From: Cylicocyclus nassatus
Taxonomy: Eukaryota > Nematoda > Chromadorea > Rhabditida > Strongylidae
Reading direction: 5' to 3'
Assembly (NCBI GenBank): GCA_958299035.1
Contig: CATQJL010000223.1
Span: 49,768,302-49,832,301 of the forward strand
Length of the DNA: 64,000 nt
The notes under the pieces are model-generated. The model saw only the letters and a list, made by a program, of their open reading frames with translations. It did not search any database and was not told where the DNA came from. The position numbers and the translations under genes are program-made. Shown here one piece after another: positions 13,401 through 23,436 of the stretch; positions within the stretch are counted from its first letter, which is position 1; each line of letters begins with the position of its first letter.

Positions 13401-14574
13401 GAGCGGTCAGAGAGACTTCGCATGCGGTGCAATAAGTTCCTATTCTACCTAGGATCGGGCAGTATCTGGCTCTTTTCGCCCTGCGGCGCCGCAGAGGTTC
13501 CGGATAAAGCACGTCTTGATAGTACGTCGAGGCACGCGTTGCATCGAAACCCGGCAATACCACTACGACCGGTCGTACATCTTAAACTCAAAACATCTTT
13601 TCATGGTTTTCAAACGACTCCCCCTCACACACTACTCACGGAAATCAGCATGGTGGCACTTTTTGTGCCGCCATCTTATGCTCTGTCGCTCGCTACAGCA
13701 AATCAAAAAAGCAGAGCGAGCGGGTAATTCGATACGAGTCGCAACTTTTCTGGGCAAAGCCCGTACAACTGCAAAAGCCTGCACTAGTATGAGGAGCCAA
13801 AACTATACGGCTAATTTTGCTTTACGAAAGAGTAGGATGTCATTGACAGTAACACGAGTCATTGGTATCTATCAGTTGAGATGCAAGCTTTGCAAAACTG
13901 TTTTTGAGCACTCCAGCAAAAGTTGGAAGATTGAGTCTGCATGATTCCGTGCAGCAGTTGTTGTATTCGAAAAAGCGCAGGCATTCGCCGCTTCTGACCA
14001 TTCAGCAGCTGCGGAATGACATGAACGGAGCAGAAGAGGCGAACAGCTCCGCGCTTTTGGAGGGAGAGGGCCTGTACTTCTAGGTCTGCGCAAGAACGCG
14101 AAATTTTTTTCGCAGTGGTAATTGCAATCACCTGGCAGTCTCCTCCTCATTGACTTTCTTACAGTGCAACATTCTCTGAATTCACCTGCAGAAAAATTCA
14201 AAATGAAGACCAAAACGTTGAGTTCAAGGAGAGACAGCGAAAGAAGAAAGTGGCGAAGAGAAAGCGGGGAGAAGTGAAAGAGACAGAGAAGGACCGAGGG
14301 ACATTCGTGTGGACTGCGGTGGACGAGAGGCGTCCACTGCCCAGCTAGCCTAGGCATGCACGGACTTACTTCGTGTCGGAGCTCGCTTAACTCGCCGCAG
14401 CTCTCGCATCCACTCTTGGATTTGCAGGTCGCCTTGTAGGTCGTCCACGGCCGTGGTCGGCACCAATTCCTGAGCGGCAAATCTTCTTCTGTTCAAGTAA
14501 GATTTAAACACCACTACCTGCGCGGAAATGGCCAGCGCCCATAGCGCCAGAAGCAGCAGATGAGGACGATTCAT
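39..14574 (-). CDS. dig-1: Giant secreted Ig/FN3/EGF/sushi adhesion protein, DIG-1-like (5' part, 46 exons)
   Basis: Forty-six minus-strand exons, each bounded by GT..AG, join without a stop into 5,805 nt (1,935 residues). The gene is open at the window edge, where exon 46 ends in phase 0 at a GTGAGT donor. Domain order by approximate residue: signal peptide 1-19, linker, sushi/CCP 161-214, EGF-like 216-290, then Ig1, FN1, Ig2, FN2, Ig3, FN3, Ig4, FN4, FN5, Ig5, FN6, FN7, Ig6, FN8, FN9, Ig7. No transmembrane segment is seen in this part. A giant nematode protein with this makeup best fits DIG-1, a basement-membrane protein needed for neuronal process maintenance and gonad position in C. elegans. 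The domain reading comes from the sequence; the DIG-1 assignment rests on recalled architecture and was not checked by alignment. The main alternative is another nematode Ig/FN3 matrix protein. Many introns are under 150 bp; the longest (12433-14369, 8276-9363, 384-1318, 3171-4028) are 0.86-1.9 kb, and three of these or other introns carry MITEs. Confidence 0.75.
409..1303. mobile_element. Degraded mariner-type MITE in the last visible dig-1-like intron
   Basis: The left end (GTGTGTCTCAGAAAAATG, then CGAACGTTTGATCG) and the inverted right end (CAAGCCTTTGACACGTTTTG, GGCACCTTGTGCAT) resemble the termini of the intact element at 55900-56908. The inner motif TAGGATTACGGTA is also shared. Ends and target site are eroded, so the limits are approximate. 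A second repeat (655-890) is inserted within it. Confidence 0.5.
655..890 (+). repeat. Dispersed ~240-bp repeat, copy 1
   Basis: It shares blocks such as TCGTGACGAC, CTCAGTCACTTCCA, GATGAAAACCAAGAAAATGC and GTCACGATTTTTC with 45990-46230 (same strand) and 15148-15395 (inverted). Near-terminal inverted motifs TCGTGACGA/TCGTCACGA suggest a small non-autonomous DNA element. No coding capacity. Confidence 0.6.
1536..2415 (-). CDS. dig-1-like exons 40-43: FN3 domains 8 and 9
   Basis: FN8 is exons 2279-2415 ([20 protein letters not shown]) and 2021-2231 ([19 protein letters not shown]). FN9 is exons 1798-1966 ([20 protein letters not shown]) and 1536-1690 ([20 protein letters not shown]). The exon 43 donor is GTCTGT, non-consensus, but it is needed to reach Ig7 in frame. 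Confidence 0.7.
2512..2843 (-). CDS. dig-1-like exons 38-39: Ig domain 6
   Basis: Exons are 2701-2843 and 2512-2629. The Ig core is [20 protein letters not shown] followed by [16 protein letters not shown]. The split lies after the Trp strand in phase 0, like Ig5 and Ig7. Confidence 0.75.
2894..4551 (-). CDS. dig-1-like exons 33-37: FN3 domains 6 and 7
   Basis: FN6 is exons 4417-4551 ([20 protein letters not shown]) and 4187-4357 ([17 protein letters not shown]). FN7 is exons 4029-4135 ([16 protein letters not shown], where Phe replaces the usual Trp), 3072-3170 ([20 protein letters not shown]) and 2894-3014 ([20 protein letters not shown]). The 858-bp intron 3171-4028 shows nothing I can identify. 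Confidence 0.72.
4624..4925 (-). CDS. dig-1-like exons 31-32: Ig domain 5
   Basis: Exons are 4750-4925 and 4624-4696. The Ig core is [20 protein letters not shown] followed by [15 protein letters not shown]. The first donor is GTTCGT, less standard than its neighbours. Confidence 0.75.
5163..6463 (-). CDS. dig-1-like exons 26-30: FN3 domains 4 and 5
   Basis: FN4 is exons 6363-6463 ([16 protein letters not shown]) and 5648-5855 ([33 protein letters not shown]). FN5 is exons 5491-5591 ([16 protein letters not shown]), 5285-5437 ([17 protein letters not shown]) and 5163-5238 ([15 protein letters not shown]). The exon 26 donor (GTTGGT) is non-consensus, but it is the site that keeps the FN3 reading frame. 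The intron between exons 26 and 27 (5856-6362) is almost filled by a 453-bp MITE. Confidence 0.7.
5877..6329. mobile_element. 453-bp MITE with ~135-bp inverted arms, in a dig-1-like intron
   Basis: The left arm (CAAGGAAATGGTCAGAAGTC, GAAGTGGCCAATCCA, CTTCCTTATCTGCAGAGCGC) is repeated in inverse at the right end (GCGCTCTGCAGATAAGGAAG, TGGATTGGCCACTTCGAC, GACCATTCCCTTG). TTA flanks both sides (5874-5876 and 6330-6332). It has no ORF. It fills most of the intron between exons 26 and 27, so it must be spliced out. Confidence 0.75.
6561..7065 (-). CDS. dig-1-like exons 22-25: Ig domain 4
   Basis: Exons are 6969-7065, 6841-6916, 6726-6788 and 6561-6654. The Ig is split over four small exons: [20 protein letters not shown], then [14 protein letters not shown]. 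The exon 23 donor is GTTAGT, a weaker but acceptable site. Phases run 1, 2, 0, 0, 1 and the frame stays open throughout. Confidence 0.7.
7405..7922 (-). CDS. dig-1-like exons 19-21: FN3 domain 3
   Basis: Exons are 7773-7922, 7642-7721 and 7405-7523. FN3 landmarks: [34 protein letters not shown] and [16 protein letters not shown]. This unit is split into three exons, unlike FN1 and FN2. Confidence 0.72.
7976..8275 (-). CDS. dig-1-like exons 17-18: Ig domain 3
   Basis: Exons are 8127-8275 and 7976-8080. The Ig core is [19 protein letters not shown] with the F-strand region [16 protein letters not shown], the last part running into exon 19. Donor GTATGT is present on both exons. Confidence 0.72.
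8381..8582. mobile_element. 202-bp TA-flanked MITE, family A copy 1
   Basis: The terminal inverted repeats read GGCCCCGGACAG...ACGCGATTTGATCGTCGCGA at the left and its inverse at the right (TCGCGACGATCAATCGCGTA...CTGTCCGGGGTC), flanked by TA on both sides. A second copy with the same ends and interior is at 32073-32261. Confidence 0.75.
8872..9033. repeat. Short inverted-repeat element in a dig-1-like intron
   Basis: The left end CCGGTACATATCCTTTAATT, then CAACGGGATTGGC, is inverted at the right as GGCAATCCCATTGAATCAAA, then GGGTAC. A short ACAGACAGACAAACAGACA tract follows. Probably a small MITE. No ORF. Confidence 0.45.
9364..9712 (-). CDS. dig-1-like exons 15-16: FN3 domain 2
   Basis: Exons are 9564-9712 and 9364-9511. 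FN3 landmarks: [20 protein letters not shown], then [20 protein letters not shown]. The internal junction is in phase 0. The following intron (8276-9363) is long and contains MITE copies. Confidence 0.75.
9768..10085 (-). CDS. dig-1-like exons 13-14: Ig domain 2
   Basis: Exons are 9962-10085 and 9768-9907. The Ig core is [21 protein letters not shown] followed by [13 protein letters not shown]. It shares the same exon split after the Trp as Ig1, which supports unit duplication. Confidence 0.75.
10189..10535 (-). CDS. dig-1-like exons 11-12: FN3 domain 1
   Basis: Exons are 10368-10535 and 10189-10317. FN3 landmarks are present: IQIRWDPP (Trp of strand B), [20 protein letters not shown] (Tyr and Leu of strands E/F) and a closing VTTLRP. 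Each FN3 unit here is encoded by two or three exons bounded by phase 1 introns. Confidence 0.75.
10599..10928 (-). CDS. dig-1-like exons 9-10: Ig domain 1
   Basis: Exons are 10805-10928 and 10599-10756. The I-set Ig pattern is clear: [10 protein letters not shown] with the B-strand Cys, DIYWQR with the core Trp, and [12 protein letters not shown] with the F-strand Cys. The domain is split by a phase 2 intron just after the Trp, a split repeated in several later Ig units. Confidence 0.75.
10982..11265 (-). CDS. dig-1-like exons 7-8: EGF-like modules
   Basis: Exon 11146-11265 encodes a six-cysteine EGF module beginning [13 protein letters not shown] and ending GKTCI, with the C-X-C spacing of EGF repeats. 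Exon 10982-11086 encodes a second, atypical Cys-rich segment ([25 protein letters not shown]) that could be a degenerate EGF. Both introns are in phase 1, as is usual for shuffled extracellular modules. Confidence 0.75.
11318..12432 (-). CDS. dig-1-like exons 2-6: N-terminal region and sushi/CCP domain
   Basis: Exons are 12380-12432, 12210-12325, 12054-12161, 11959-12003 and 11318-11436. The first three encode a Cys-containing N-terminal region ([18 protein letters not shown], then [16 protein letters not shown]) that I cannot assign to a domain. Exons 5-6 encode about 54 residues with four cysteines in CCP order (CIEED..., [21 protein letters not shown]) and the expected Trp before the last Cys, which is a sushi module. 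The acceptor of the 45-nt exon 5 was chosen because only that site keeps the sushi frame open across both junctions. Confidence 0.7.
12433..14369 (-). other. Intron 1 of the dig-1-like gene
   Basis: This is 1.94 kb between the signal-peptide exon and exon 2. It is locally GC-rich with several incidental open frames on both strands. A 23-nt stretch (14163-14185) has good acceptor and donor motifs, but including it breaks the downstream frame. Intronic enhancers are plausible but not identifiable by eye. Confidence 0.6.
14370..14574 (-). CDS. dig-1-like exon 1: start codon and signal peptide
   Basis: The ATG is at 14574-14572. The first residues, [19 protein letters not shown], form a typical signal peptide. 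A basic stretch (YLNRRRF, then RRVKRAPTR) follows and could be a propeptide with dibasic cleavage sites. The exon ends in phase 1 at a GTAAGT donor (14369-14364). It joins exon 2 (12380-12432) in frame across a 1.94-kb intron, the longest in the gene seen here. There is no in-frame alternative start upstream, and the leader makes this start persuasive. Confidence 0.75.
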
Positions 14575-15147
14575 CTAGTCGCTCTCCTAAAAATCCACAT
14601 TAGTCTTGCCACTTCGAGTTTCGACGTTCGAGCGCCGCCGCCTGTCGGCCACTCGCTCAAATATTCGTGTCATAGGTTTGACCGATTGCTTTTACAACGA
14701 CTTCTTCACACCTATAGCCCTTGCTGTAGTCTCTTACGAGAAATTTGCGCAACCTAGCTCATGGCATCAAACACAAGCTTTGCTTTCAATAGATTCATTA
14801 GTTAAAGTGGCCTTACTATTTGAGATCTGAACTATCTTAGCAGTCATGCAATGCTTATCTCAATCCCATCTTCCTTAATTGCGGAGCATATTCGCATTAC
14901 GAGTTCTTAGCCCGCGTCAAAGCAATGAACGTTCGATTAGAATTGTAAGTCATTGGAGTGATATTGCTCAAATGAAGCGATTGAGCAGGGGTATATCAAC
15001 CACAGGTATATCGCTAGAATGTTCAGAGATAAATATGTTCATACAAGCGCAAGCAGAACTGTTTGAGTACTTTCCTTCAGCGCATTGAAACTTCAAAGCT
15101 CAGCGGATATGAAAACTAATTCAAAAGTAGGATTTGTTGCCCTCCAA

Positions 15148-15395
15148 GATATAGGGCATTTGAAAATCGTGACGATGGCGCGACCGCGCGCGACACGCAC
15201 GCACCTTCCGGCAATCGCATTTTCTTGGTTTCAATCTATACTCGACTGATTTTTCGGCTTAGATATGATAGTACTTGGACACTAAAAGTGACTGAGCTGA
15301 GAGTTGAGGTAATGCCTTTTTGTGTGAGGGTGGTATGCTGCTGTGGGTGCAAAGACCGCAGTCAAATCCTTCGCCACGATATTACAAATAAACCT
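15148..15395 (-). repeat. Dispersed ~240-bp repeat, copy 2 (inverted)
   Basis: Read on the minus strand it matches the copies at 655-890 and 45990-46230: GCATTTTCTTGGTTTCA is the inverse of their TGAAAACCAAGAAAATGC, and AAAATCGTGACGA mirrors their right end. No ORF. Confidence 0.6.
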
Positions 15396-17954
15396 TAGTA
15401 TAGCTCTCATTCGAACAGACCATCAACTAAGTTCTTGTTGTGAGTAACTTTTGTCCACTATGAAAGCGCTGCAGATTTTCCTCATCACTTGATTTGAACA
15501 CTCATATTTTGTTTATGCATTTTCCCCTCTCTACAGCATAATTCCCAAGACACAGGAAAGTATAAGTCTAAGTTCCTGTAACTCATAACTTCTAATTGTC
15601 AACAGAAATGAGCATTCGCAAATTTTCTTTTCTTAAGTTTGTCGTTTATCGGTTTTTCTGGGCATGATCTAAATGAGAAACAAACTATCTTTTAGCGCAA
15701 AAATAGGCTGATTACTTTGCCAGAAACGACAATAGAAAATTTTTTTTACCATTCCTCATATAAGTCCATCCTTTATCTCCTTTGTGAGGGATAGGAGAGC
15801 AATCCTGACTATTTATTCAGAAACAGAGACTAAGGATTCGCGATCTCAAACAAATACAAACCATGCACGGGACAGAGTAGGAGACGACTAAAAGAGGGAA
15901 GTTGGGCGTAATTGTAGCTTGACCACTTGAGCAGAAATACGCTGTTGAATTTTTTATAAGTACTCAAATTTTCAGTTGCAACTTTGACCAACGCACATTT
16001 GACTGATGAAAATTTTAGTAAAACATTTGTGACGAATGTCCTTTTGGATGATGTGCAGTTTTTCAAGTCTACGATTCATGCTGTTTCGAAAAATAATGCA
16101 AGAAAAAGCAGTGCTCATCAGTTATTCCATGTCCTTTCATATATAGATGTCAATTTGAAATGTGCTGACTCGCGATTTCAATGGAACCTCTGCAGCAAAA
16201 GCATATAGCTTCCGTATGTATTCTTTTTATTCTGAGCATGAATGATGGGTGACGCTTTGCAGTTAGAAGCTGGATAGTAAACGAACCTGTTTACTTGTAA
16301 CTAGCGTGTTGTACAATTTATCGCCCCATATACTGACGCGCGAAAAAGTTGCTGACCTCTTGTGGATGGTACCTTTTCGATCGTGAGTCGTCTGGAAATA
16401 AAGATAAATTATGAGAAGTAGGCAATCTGTATTGTGTATACGCCATCGCGAAGGTAAGAAGAGTGGAAGAAAAATCTGGAGGACAAAACAATAACTTATG
16501 AATGCGTTGTAAGGATGTTCTCTTGAACTCGAAAGGATGTAGTACACGTTAGCAACTGGAGAGAGTGAGTGAAGTGCGAAGTTGTTCTCTCAGTGTAAGA
16601 GATAATGGGCACAAAGCTCTGGAGTTTTTTACTAAAGCTGGTCAAGCAGCTCTAGTTCACACATCCAAGACGATGTCATTCGCCTTAGTCTCTTATGACG
16701 AAGCGAACAGAAGCCGGGTCAGGCCAGGGAAGGGGCGGTGGATCTGCAGCTGAGTGGCGGAGCGACTGGCTGCTGATGGCAGGGAGCAGGGGCAGGAAGC
16801 CTCCTCTGATGGCGTTTACTGTTTTGGAAACTCGATCCGCGGCTGACAAGCGCTGCCACAGGAGCAGCGCCGTTTTTGCACTGTTCGCCTGAGAAGCGAA
16901 GCTGTGCACGTAGATGCATGCGCAGACCGACGTCGCAGAAGACAGCTGAAGAGTTCTCTTCCAGCAAAGTCTGTTTGTCATCAAGAAGAGGCTGACGACT
17001 ATGATGCATGAGACTGCATGCGCAGTTTATATACGGGACAGACGAAGCTCTGCCCTCAGCCACAAATCAACATATGGGTTTCTCTTTCGAATAAACTAGT
17101 TTTTTAGGCACGAAAAAAACCGCTGGTGTTGCGAAAGAGTGGCTATATGACGAAGCCCTAAGAAGAGTGGTACGAAACAAAAGCTGACCATTTGTTACAA
17201 CATTGGCTATAGTGCCGCCACAATCCACACTTTTATAGTCAGTCGTTCGTGCTATGCACAGTCGGCTGAAATCCATAAAATGTCGCCTTCGTCTGCTATC
17301 GGTAGAGTATGAGTCAAAATGGATCATCGCAAGGCTATAGCCATCTTTCCCGAGAAAATCTGGGTCCATAGCGCGGGGGCAAAAAAACATCATTCAGCTT
17401 AGTTGCCCTACGAACTGATATTGTTGTGTAGAAACTTCTAGGAACCAGTAGTGCCCTTAACATAATGTCTGGTTTGTCAGTATGATCTTGAATTCCGGGA
17501 ATGCACGAAGAAAAAATCTAAGAAAGAGCAATAGCAGATGTTTGTAGTGCATCTGATATGACTCAACATTATCCTATCAACAATGTGTAAACAAAAGCAC
17601 ACCTGTGTATTGTCTGGAGAAAAGGACCGTCTGACATATTATGATAAAAGTGACATGCGAGAATGGGCAGTAACCTACGAAAATTCTAAGAGGAATGAGA
17701 TTCCATTTGTTGCAATTCTGTTTCTTCAGCTGGTTTTTTGCGCAGAGGGTGATTTTTGCGCCGGCATGCTTTTAGATTCGCTAATGCAGAAACAAAAGCG
17801 GACGATTTCTTCACAATAAATCTGGAAATTGGAGAACCAACGAAATTCAACACTACCAGAAAAAGCGTTCATCTAAGTAGAAATAGTCCTCCACTGAGGT
17901 AGCGAAATCGACACCGCCGATCAGAAAATTTCCATGACGCAAGCACTGGCGCAA

Positions 17955-18075
17955 GTGGTGATACGGTAGCCTAGTTGATAAGGCATGGTGTACTTAGAGA
18001 TGAGCGTATGGAAACTCAGTGGCTGAGTGAACCACTTGCCGAGGCATCCGCGAACCCCGTGTGCGTGTGAGGCCA
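17955..18075 (+). repeat. Possible tRNA-derived SINE relic
   Basis: GGTAGCCTAGTTGATAAGGC resembles a pol III A box in a tRNA head, and about 80 bases later GGCATCCGCGAACCCCG weakly recalls a B box. No tRNA fold can be drawn confidently and the 3' part is not tRNA-like. Confidence 0.25.
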
Positions 18076-21000
18076 TGTGGAGTTATAGTGCCTCGGTGTT
18101 ATTTGTTAGAAAGTGTGCAAACTCAGCCCGCACGAACAAAGAGCCACAACTCATCCTTTCGGCACAGAATATTTTGCATGCTAAAAGAAGTTGATCAGTG
18201 AAGACGGGCTCACCAGTGTAAAGGTCTTCACGGAATCGCTGCGAAGAAGATCCACTCGGATCAAACGGCTGCGAAATGACAGAGGGCCGAACACAGGTGT
18301 GGAAGCACACGACAAAACAGCAACAGTTGCATGTTCTCTCGAGTAGGTCTTTACTGCTTGTTTTCCACAATCACCAAGGAAGTCAACAAAAACAGTTGCG
18401 ATGATCAACGTACTAACAAACGAGTAGAAATTGTCATCGTGGGCATTCTTAGGAAGTGATCAGAAACAACGGACATGGACAGTCTTCTATATCTGCAATT
18501 AAATTCGGCTTCTGGTTCAAGTGAAGGAAGGAGTGATGAATATCCACTCTACTTTCCTTTGAGATCACTGAGTCAAATTTTACATTCTTGCATCTACTTC
18601 GCTTTGTAGGGGAAAGGCCAGCTTTTTAAATTCACAATTATAAGAGGCTCAACTTTTTCTGAGTTGTTTGTAAATGATAAAAACGCGGCCGCTCCATCCA
18701 CTAAGCTCTTTGAGCAAGATTTATGACCAATGTAAAAGACGTGGTCGTAACAAGCAACAAAAAAAGGCTACTTTGATTGTTTTGTCTGTCTGAGCATCAA
18801 AAGTGGCCGGAAAAAAATCTAGAGCAGGCTACACAGCTCTCAAAAAAGCGTTGCCGCGATCGTGATTGATTTCTTATAATTGAAAGTGGTATTTTACTTT
18901 CAGCCTTTGTTTCAGAGTATATTCGCTATGTGCAGTATGCTGAACGGCGTAAGGAGTTGCTTTGAACTGAATCAGCGAGCTTGAACTGATGAAGTTGCAG
19001 TATTGTGCGAAGCGACGAATCTCATAGAAAAATTTCGGAGCAAAACATCAGCATCAACAGGCTGCTAGAGCTGTGAAAGCTCTTCACTCGCGTATTGTGA
19101 GGAAATTTCATTTTGCGCAGTATTCTTAGCTTTAGTTTAGGAAAACAGAAGCAATGCTTAGCTGTAGCTTCATTTCTCTTTCGCTCTCACAGCGGAAGTG
19201 CATTACATCTATAGGAAGGGGTGCAGAAAATAAAGTGAAACAATGCTATGTATCAGATTGCACTTGCGGGCGAAAATCCGCCCGACAAAATCAGAGGAAA
19301 AGGGAAAAAAAGTATGAAGGAAGACGAGAAGGTGCACAGCGAGCCGAAACTATCAGCGTCGTCTGCAGCGATGCCAATGAGCATTTTTTGCCAGCGGTAC
19401 TGGTGTTGGAGGACAAGTGTTAGGTGCAAGCAAAGCGGTGGCACACGACGTGTGGCAACTCAAGGAATAAACAATACGAAAGGTTTCATTTGGAGCCGAG
19501 AGCCGAGGGCCGTGGAGCAGTTGGAAGCGCTCATTCAACGGCTATAAACTGTGTACGCGCTTGTCGCCCAGGTAAGAGCTCAGTTGCTGGCAGCTTGAAG
19601 CGAAATGCCGGCGGATGTAATAGACTTGGCAGAGATGAATCATCGGAGAGGTTCGTGGTTCGCCACCACACCTGGTCCGCTGAACCCCTTCGGGGCACCT
19701 CATGGCTGCTGGGAGCTAATCAGATCGGTGACGAGTGATCCTCACACTTGTATTCGGGCCAGAAAAATCCCGCAATTTGTCGGTTCGATTTCCGAGGTGT
19801 AATGGCAACCGACGCCCGGCTGGTGCTGCCAACACTTGCGTGACTTTAAATCAAACTCGAGCAATTACCAGGGCAATTCTCTTCCCTTGGATTATGAGTA
19901 GCACCTCAGTGTTTTATATGTAACCTCAAGATTCAAGAGTAAAACATATAAAATGAAGTTTAGCTCGAGATGATAGAATACTGCAGGTCTCTATCCCCCG
20001 AGGTGCAAAAGTCCGATACCATAAATTTTCTAGGCCCCATGGGTTTGTTATGACTTTTATTCGGCCTTACATTTGGCTTATATCTTATCAGAACTATGCA
20101 TAGATTCCGAAACAGAGAAAGTTAAATATAGCATATCAATCCGCGTCTTTGGAGTCAGAGCACCAGAACTACGTACAGTGCATGCAATCGACGATTTGCA
20201 AAGTGCAAATCATGGAATAGTTTGCAGAACTTGTGATTAATGATCATGATTTGTTCTTGCTACTTGCAGACTTTACAATATACCCAAAGAATAAGATTGA
20301 TAGGACCAACATTACCTACAGCACCTCCTTTTTAAATAGTTCGCTATCAGTAATGAATTGGTAGTATCATTTTTCTAGGAGGGGTCATGAGTTCCAAGAA
20401 TTCCCAAACCCTTCATCCAGCCCGGTCGCCGCAAGATGTTCTATTTTTGAGTACCTTTTGCACCTGTTACAAATCGGCGGCGTTAGTGGTATGCTATTCG
20501 TTGACAGCTTTTTTCTCTTTCGCAAAAAATAATATGCTCTTACATCTGGGATGGATAAGCTTATCCTACGAACAAGTTAGCGCAGTTCAGTTTAAGAATC
20601 TATCGCATTTTTTGTTCTTAATTTTTGAGGCGATGTCCATCAAAGGCTGTAATGTTCTTGATTATCGATATTTGTCCAAAATTATCATCTGAAAGCGATA
20701 CAGTATTAGCATCACCTTTTCAAAATTACTTCAGCGATTTTGTCGAAGAGGAACAACCGACTATCTTTTATTCTTATTATCTTCAAGAGAAGAGTAGTCA
20801 ACGACGTTTGCGTAAGTCAGTTCTGCAGCGCGCATTCTTGTAAGCCAATGTAATTTTTCTGCATTGCCAAAATCTCATTTATCCTATACTCACTATATTT
20901 AAGTACTGACCAGCAGATGTAAAAGCCAATGTGGTTTGGACTAGTCATGAAAACTCTCGATTTCGCGTCGAGGTGATAAGTATAGACAGCAATTCGTTGC

Positions 21001-23436
21001 ACCCAACAATAACTCCGTAGCCTGTAAGCTGCAGTAAGCCCAAAACAGTTTCCAAGTAGGACTATCAAAGCTGCCAAGATTGGCTTGCTGCTTAAAAATA
21101 CTAGTTTTAGAGAGGTGATATGCGGCCCCAAATGCAATCAAGATAGGTTGGGTTGTTCACAATAAACACAATTCTCACATGTGAAACTTTGAAAGAATCC
21201 TACCGTACTACAAGCTTGCATACTTGAACATGTATGACGGTATGACTATGACGCAGATATGTCAAAACTAGGTTACGGTTAAGATAGGAGCTTAATTGCG
21301 TACATAGTCATACGGTCATTCTTCTTGAAATATGTACCAAGAACTTGAATTTACTTCAAAATTTCCCGCCTACCCTTTCAGCGCAAATTCTCTGAGTGTT
21401 TGATGCCATATGTTCCTGCATCCGTTCGCAGTTGATAGAAATATAAGTACTATGTGTGGTCCTCGCCCCATGTATGATTGCATTTCGAGAGACAATAACG
21501 ATACTCTTTGCTTATAGCTTATAAACAGATCATATGTTGAGAACAGGCAGGAAGCTATGTGGGGCCGCTGTTCAGCGAACAAAAAAAGATAATATTATGA
21601 TCGAACGATGTGCATTGACGAAAACACCCATCACCTCCGCTGAGGTCCGGGGTCAAAACAAAGCTACAGCCGAGCGGCTTCGGTGGAGATAGCGAGAGCG
21701 GGTTGGAATCCGGAAGAAAGACGAGACTGAAAGGGTCCGCGGCCAGGCCATGACGAACAGACGGCACTAAGAGCTATGGTGAGAAGTTTGGTGTCGGGAA
21801 TATTTATGTGTCGTCTCTCACACACAACACTTACACACTATCCCTCGTACCCCCGACACCACCTGTTTACGCGCAATCAATCAATACACATTGTAAATTT
21901 GCATAATTATTGAAAATGACATGCGCTGCGTGCTCAAGCATCAGACACCGCTGCTCCGCCATTACTTCAGCGCCGAAGGTGGGCACTTCTGATGGACCAG
22001 CGGAAGGAGCTCCTAGCTATTGCGGTTCTGCAAGATCTCACCGCCCCAACCTTTAGCACTCCTACCATATTCTGCCACTTTTGTTGGTTTTTGCGTATTC
22101 CATAATGGATGTACTCGCTCAGCACCATTTGGTAAGCATTCTAACAGGGATGGAGTCGAAATCGGGAGAGAATATCACATTACGTCGTCTCTGACGGCGT
22201 GGGCATTTTTTTCGCTTCACACTGGCAGACGATTCAAAGCACTAAGCGAGTCGAATAAATCAGCGTTCTGCGATTCATCTGGACATCGTTGTGCTGACCG
22301 CGACGGCAGCATCTGGCGACACGACGTCCGGAAGCGACCGCGAAACGAAAAACGTGAGAGCGAGTGTGCACTTCGGCCGCGACTGGATCTCTTATTCTCT
22401 GGCAGAGCGAATTTGAACTTAGAATTTGGACAGCTAACATAGTAGTCCTACAGATAATGAGCGATTTTTTATTAGGTGTATTTCAACTCCTAAAAGATGG
22501 ACGCATCTTTGAGAAAAAGTAAAAAGATGGTTATTTGACGTCTACGTAATCCAATACCAACAATATAGGGCTCAATGAAGGTTGTATCCAAAAAATCCCA
22601 ATTGGAAGTAAGAGCTTTTCCAAAAGGGACGTCATTGGATAAGCATGTATATTGCAATAAACGGCTACTTTCCTTTTGGTAAACAAATCTGACAGCATTT
22701 TCCAGTGCATAAAAATTTTATGAAGATGTTGCCTTACTGGAAGTGCAAGATTCATTGTGTTATTTCTGTCACTCACCATTATTGAAAAGATGAAAAGTCT
22801 GTTTAGTATACTTCTAGGAAGTTTCGTCATGGGATAAATTGTCCTAGAGTCTTTTGTAACTTAATGTGTGTCTGCACAGTATGCGCGACAACCAACGACA
22901 TCCTTATTAGTAATCCTCAGTAAAACCTTTCCTATCAATATAGATATGTGTCCGCTAAGTGATATTCAGTCAGATCAATGGACAAGAAAATAAGGAAATC
23001 TTATTGGAAATGAGCAGATCCTAATTCTACAACTCGTCAATTGGCGCGCATAGTGTGCAATACGCATACTTACAGACTTAACGATAACTTTCATTTTTTT
23101 ATTGTTGTCAGCTCTATGCATGATTGCTAACTCTTCAAATAGAGAGTCTAGTGTCACAGTATAATTTATTGCATGTGCTATTGGATAGGAAAAGTGTATT
23201 GAAGAAAGAATGGAGAAAAATTTCAAACTTTTAGTACCAAAAACTGAACACCGCTTTCTCTTGCATGTAAATCATGATTGTGTCATATTTACTTAGGGGT
23301 CAGTAAACATCATCCTTAAATGCACCACGGAGAGAAAGGTCGAAGCGTGGAGAAACTAGGGAGTCAAGTTTTGCACCAAGCAGCAGTTTAGCACTTTAAA
23401 TTCTATGTTTAACTATTGACGCCTTAGCAGGAGAAA

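Larger units (their letters stand above)
14575..23436. other. Gene-poor upstream region of the dig-1-like gene
   Basis: No convincing gene is visible on either strand. Short open frames cluster in GC-rich islands (16.69-17.06, 19.2-19.8 and 22.0-22.4 kb) and lack family resemblance or a credible exon structure. The stretch presumably holds the promoter and upstream regulatory DNA of the dig-1-like gene. It contains an inverted copy of a dispersed repeat (15148-15395), a possible tRNA-related SINE relic (17955-18075) and a short inverted repeat at 21230-21321. Confidence 0.5.

Noticed and set aside
14163..14185. 23-nt segment with good acceptor and donor in intron 1 of the dig-1-like gene
   Set aside because: Including it shifts the phase so that exons 2-4 no longer read as one protein; skipping it gives an open frame into the sushi domain. 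It may be an alternative exon but is not supported.
15984..16208. Plus-strand frame after a TTTTCAG acceptor (TNAHLTDENFSKTFVTNVLL...)
   Set aside because: Protein-like but isolated: no neighbouring exons, no start context and no family match.
19605..19802. Plus-strand frame MPADVIDLAEMNHRRGSW... with a GGTTCGATTTCC that resembles a tRNA B box
   Set aside because: No A box at the right distance and no cloverleaf; no codon-usage or homology support for the frame.
20387..20843. Two overlapping plus-strand frames of 101 and 72 codons
   Set aside because: Different frames without a plausible splice link, and no family resemblance.
22531..22830. 99-codon minus-strand frame (MTKLPRSILNRL...)
   Set aside because: It has a true ATG, but no recognisable family; an internal GTGAGTG donor leads to no open downstream exon.
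22975..23226. Minus-strand frame that looks like a signal peptide (KFFSILSSIHFSYPIAHA) with a GTAAGT donor
   Set aside because: The first codon is TTG, no ATG is in reach, and no convincing downstream exon was found.
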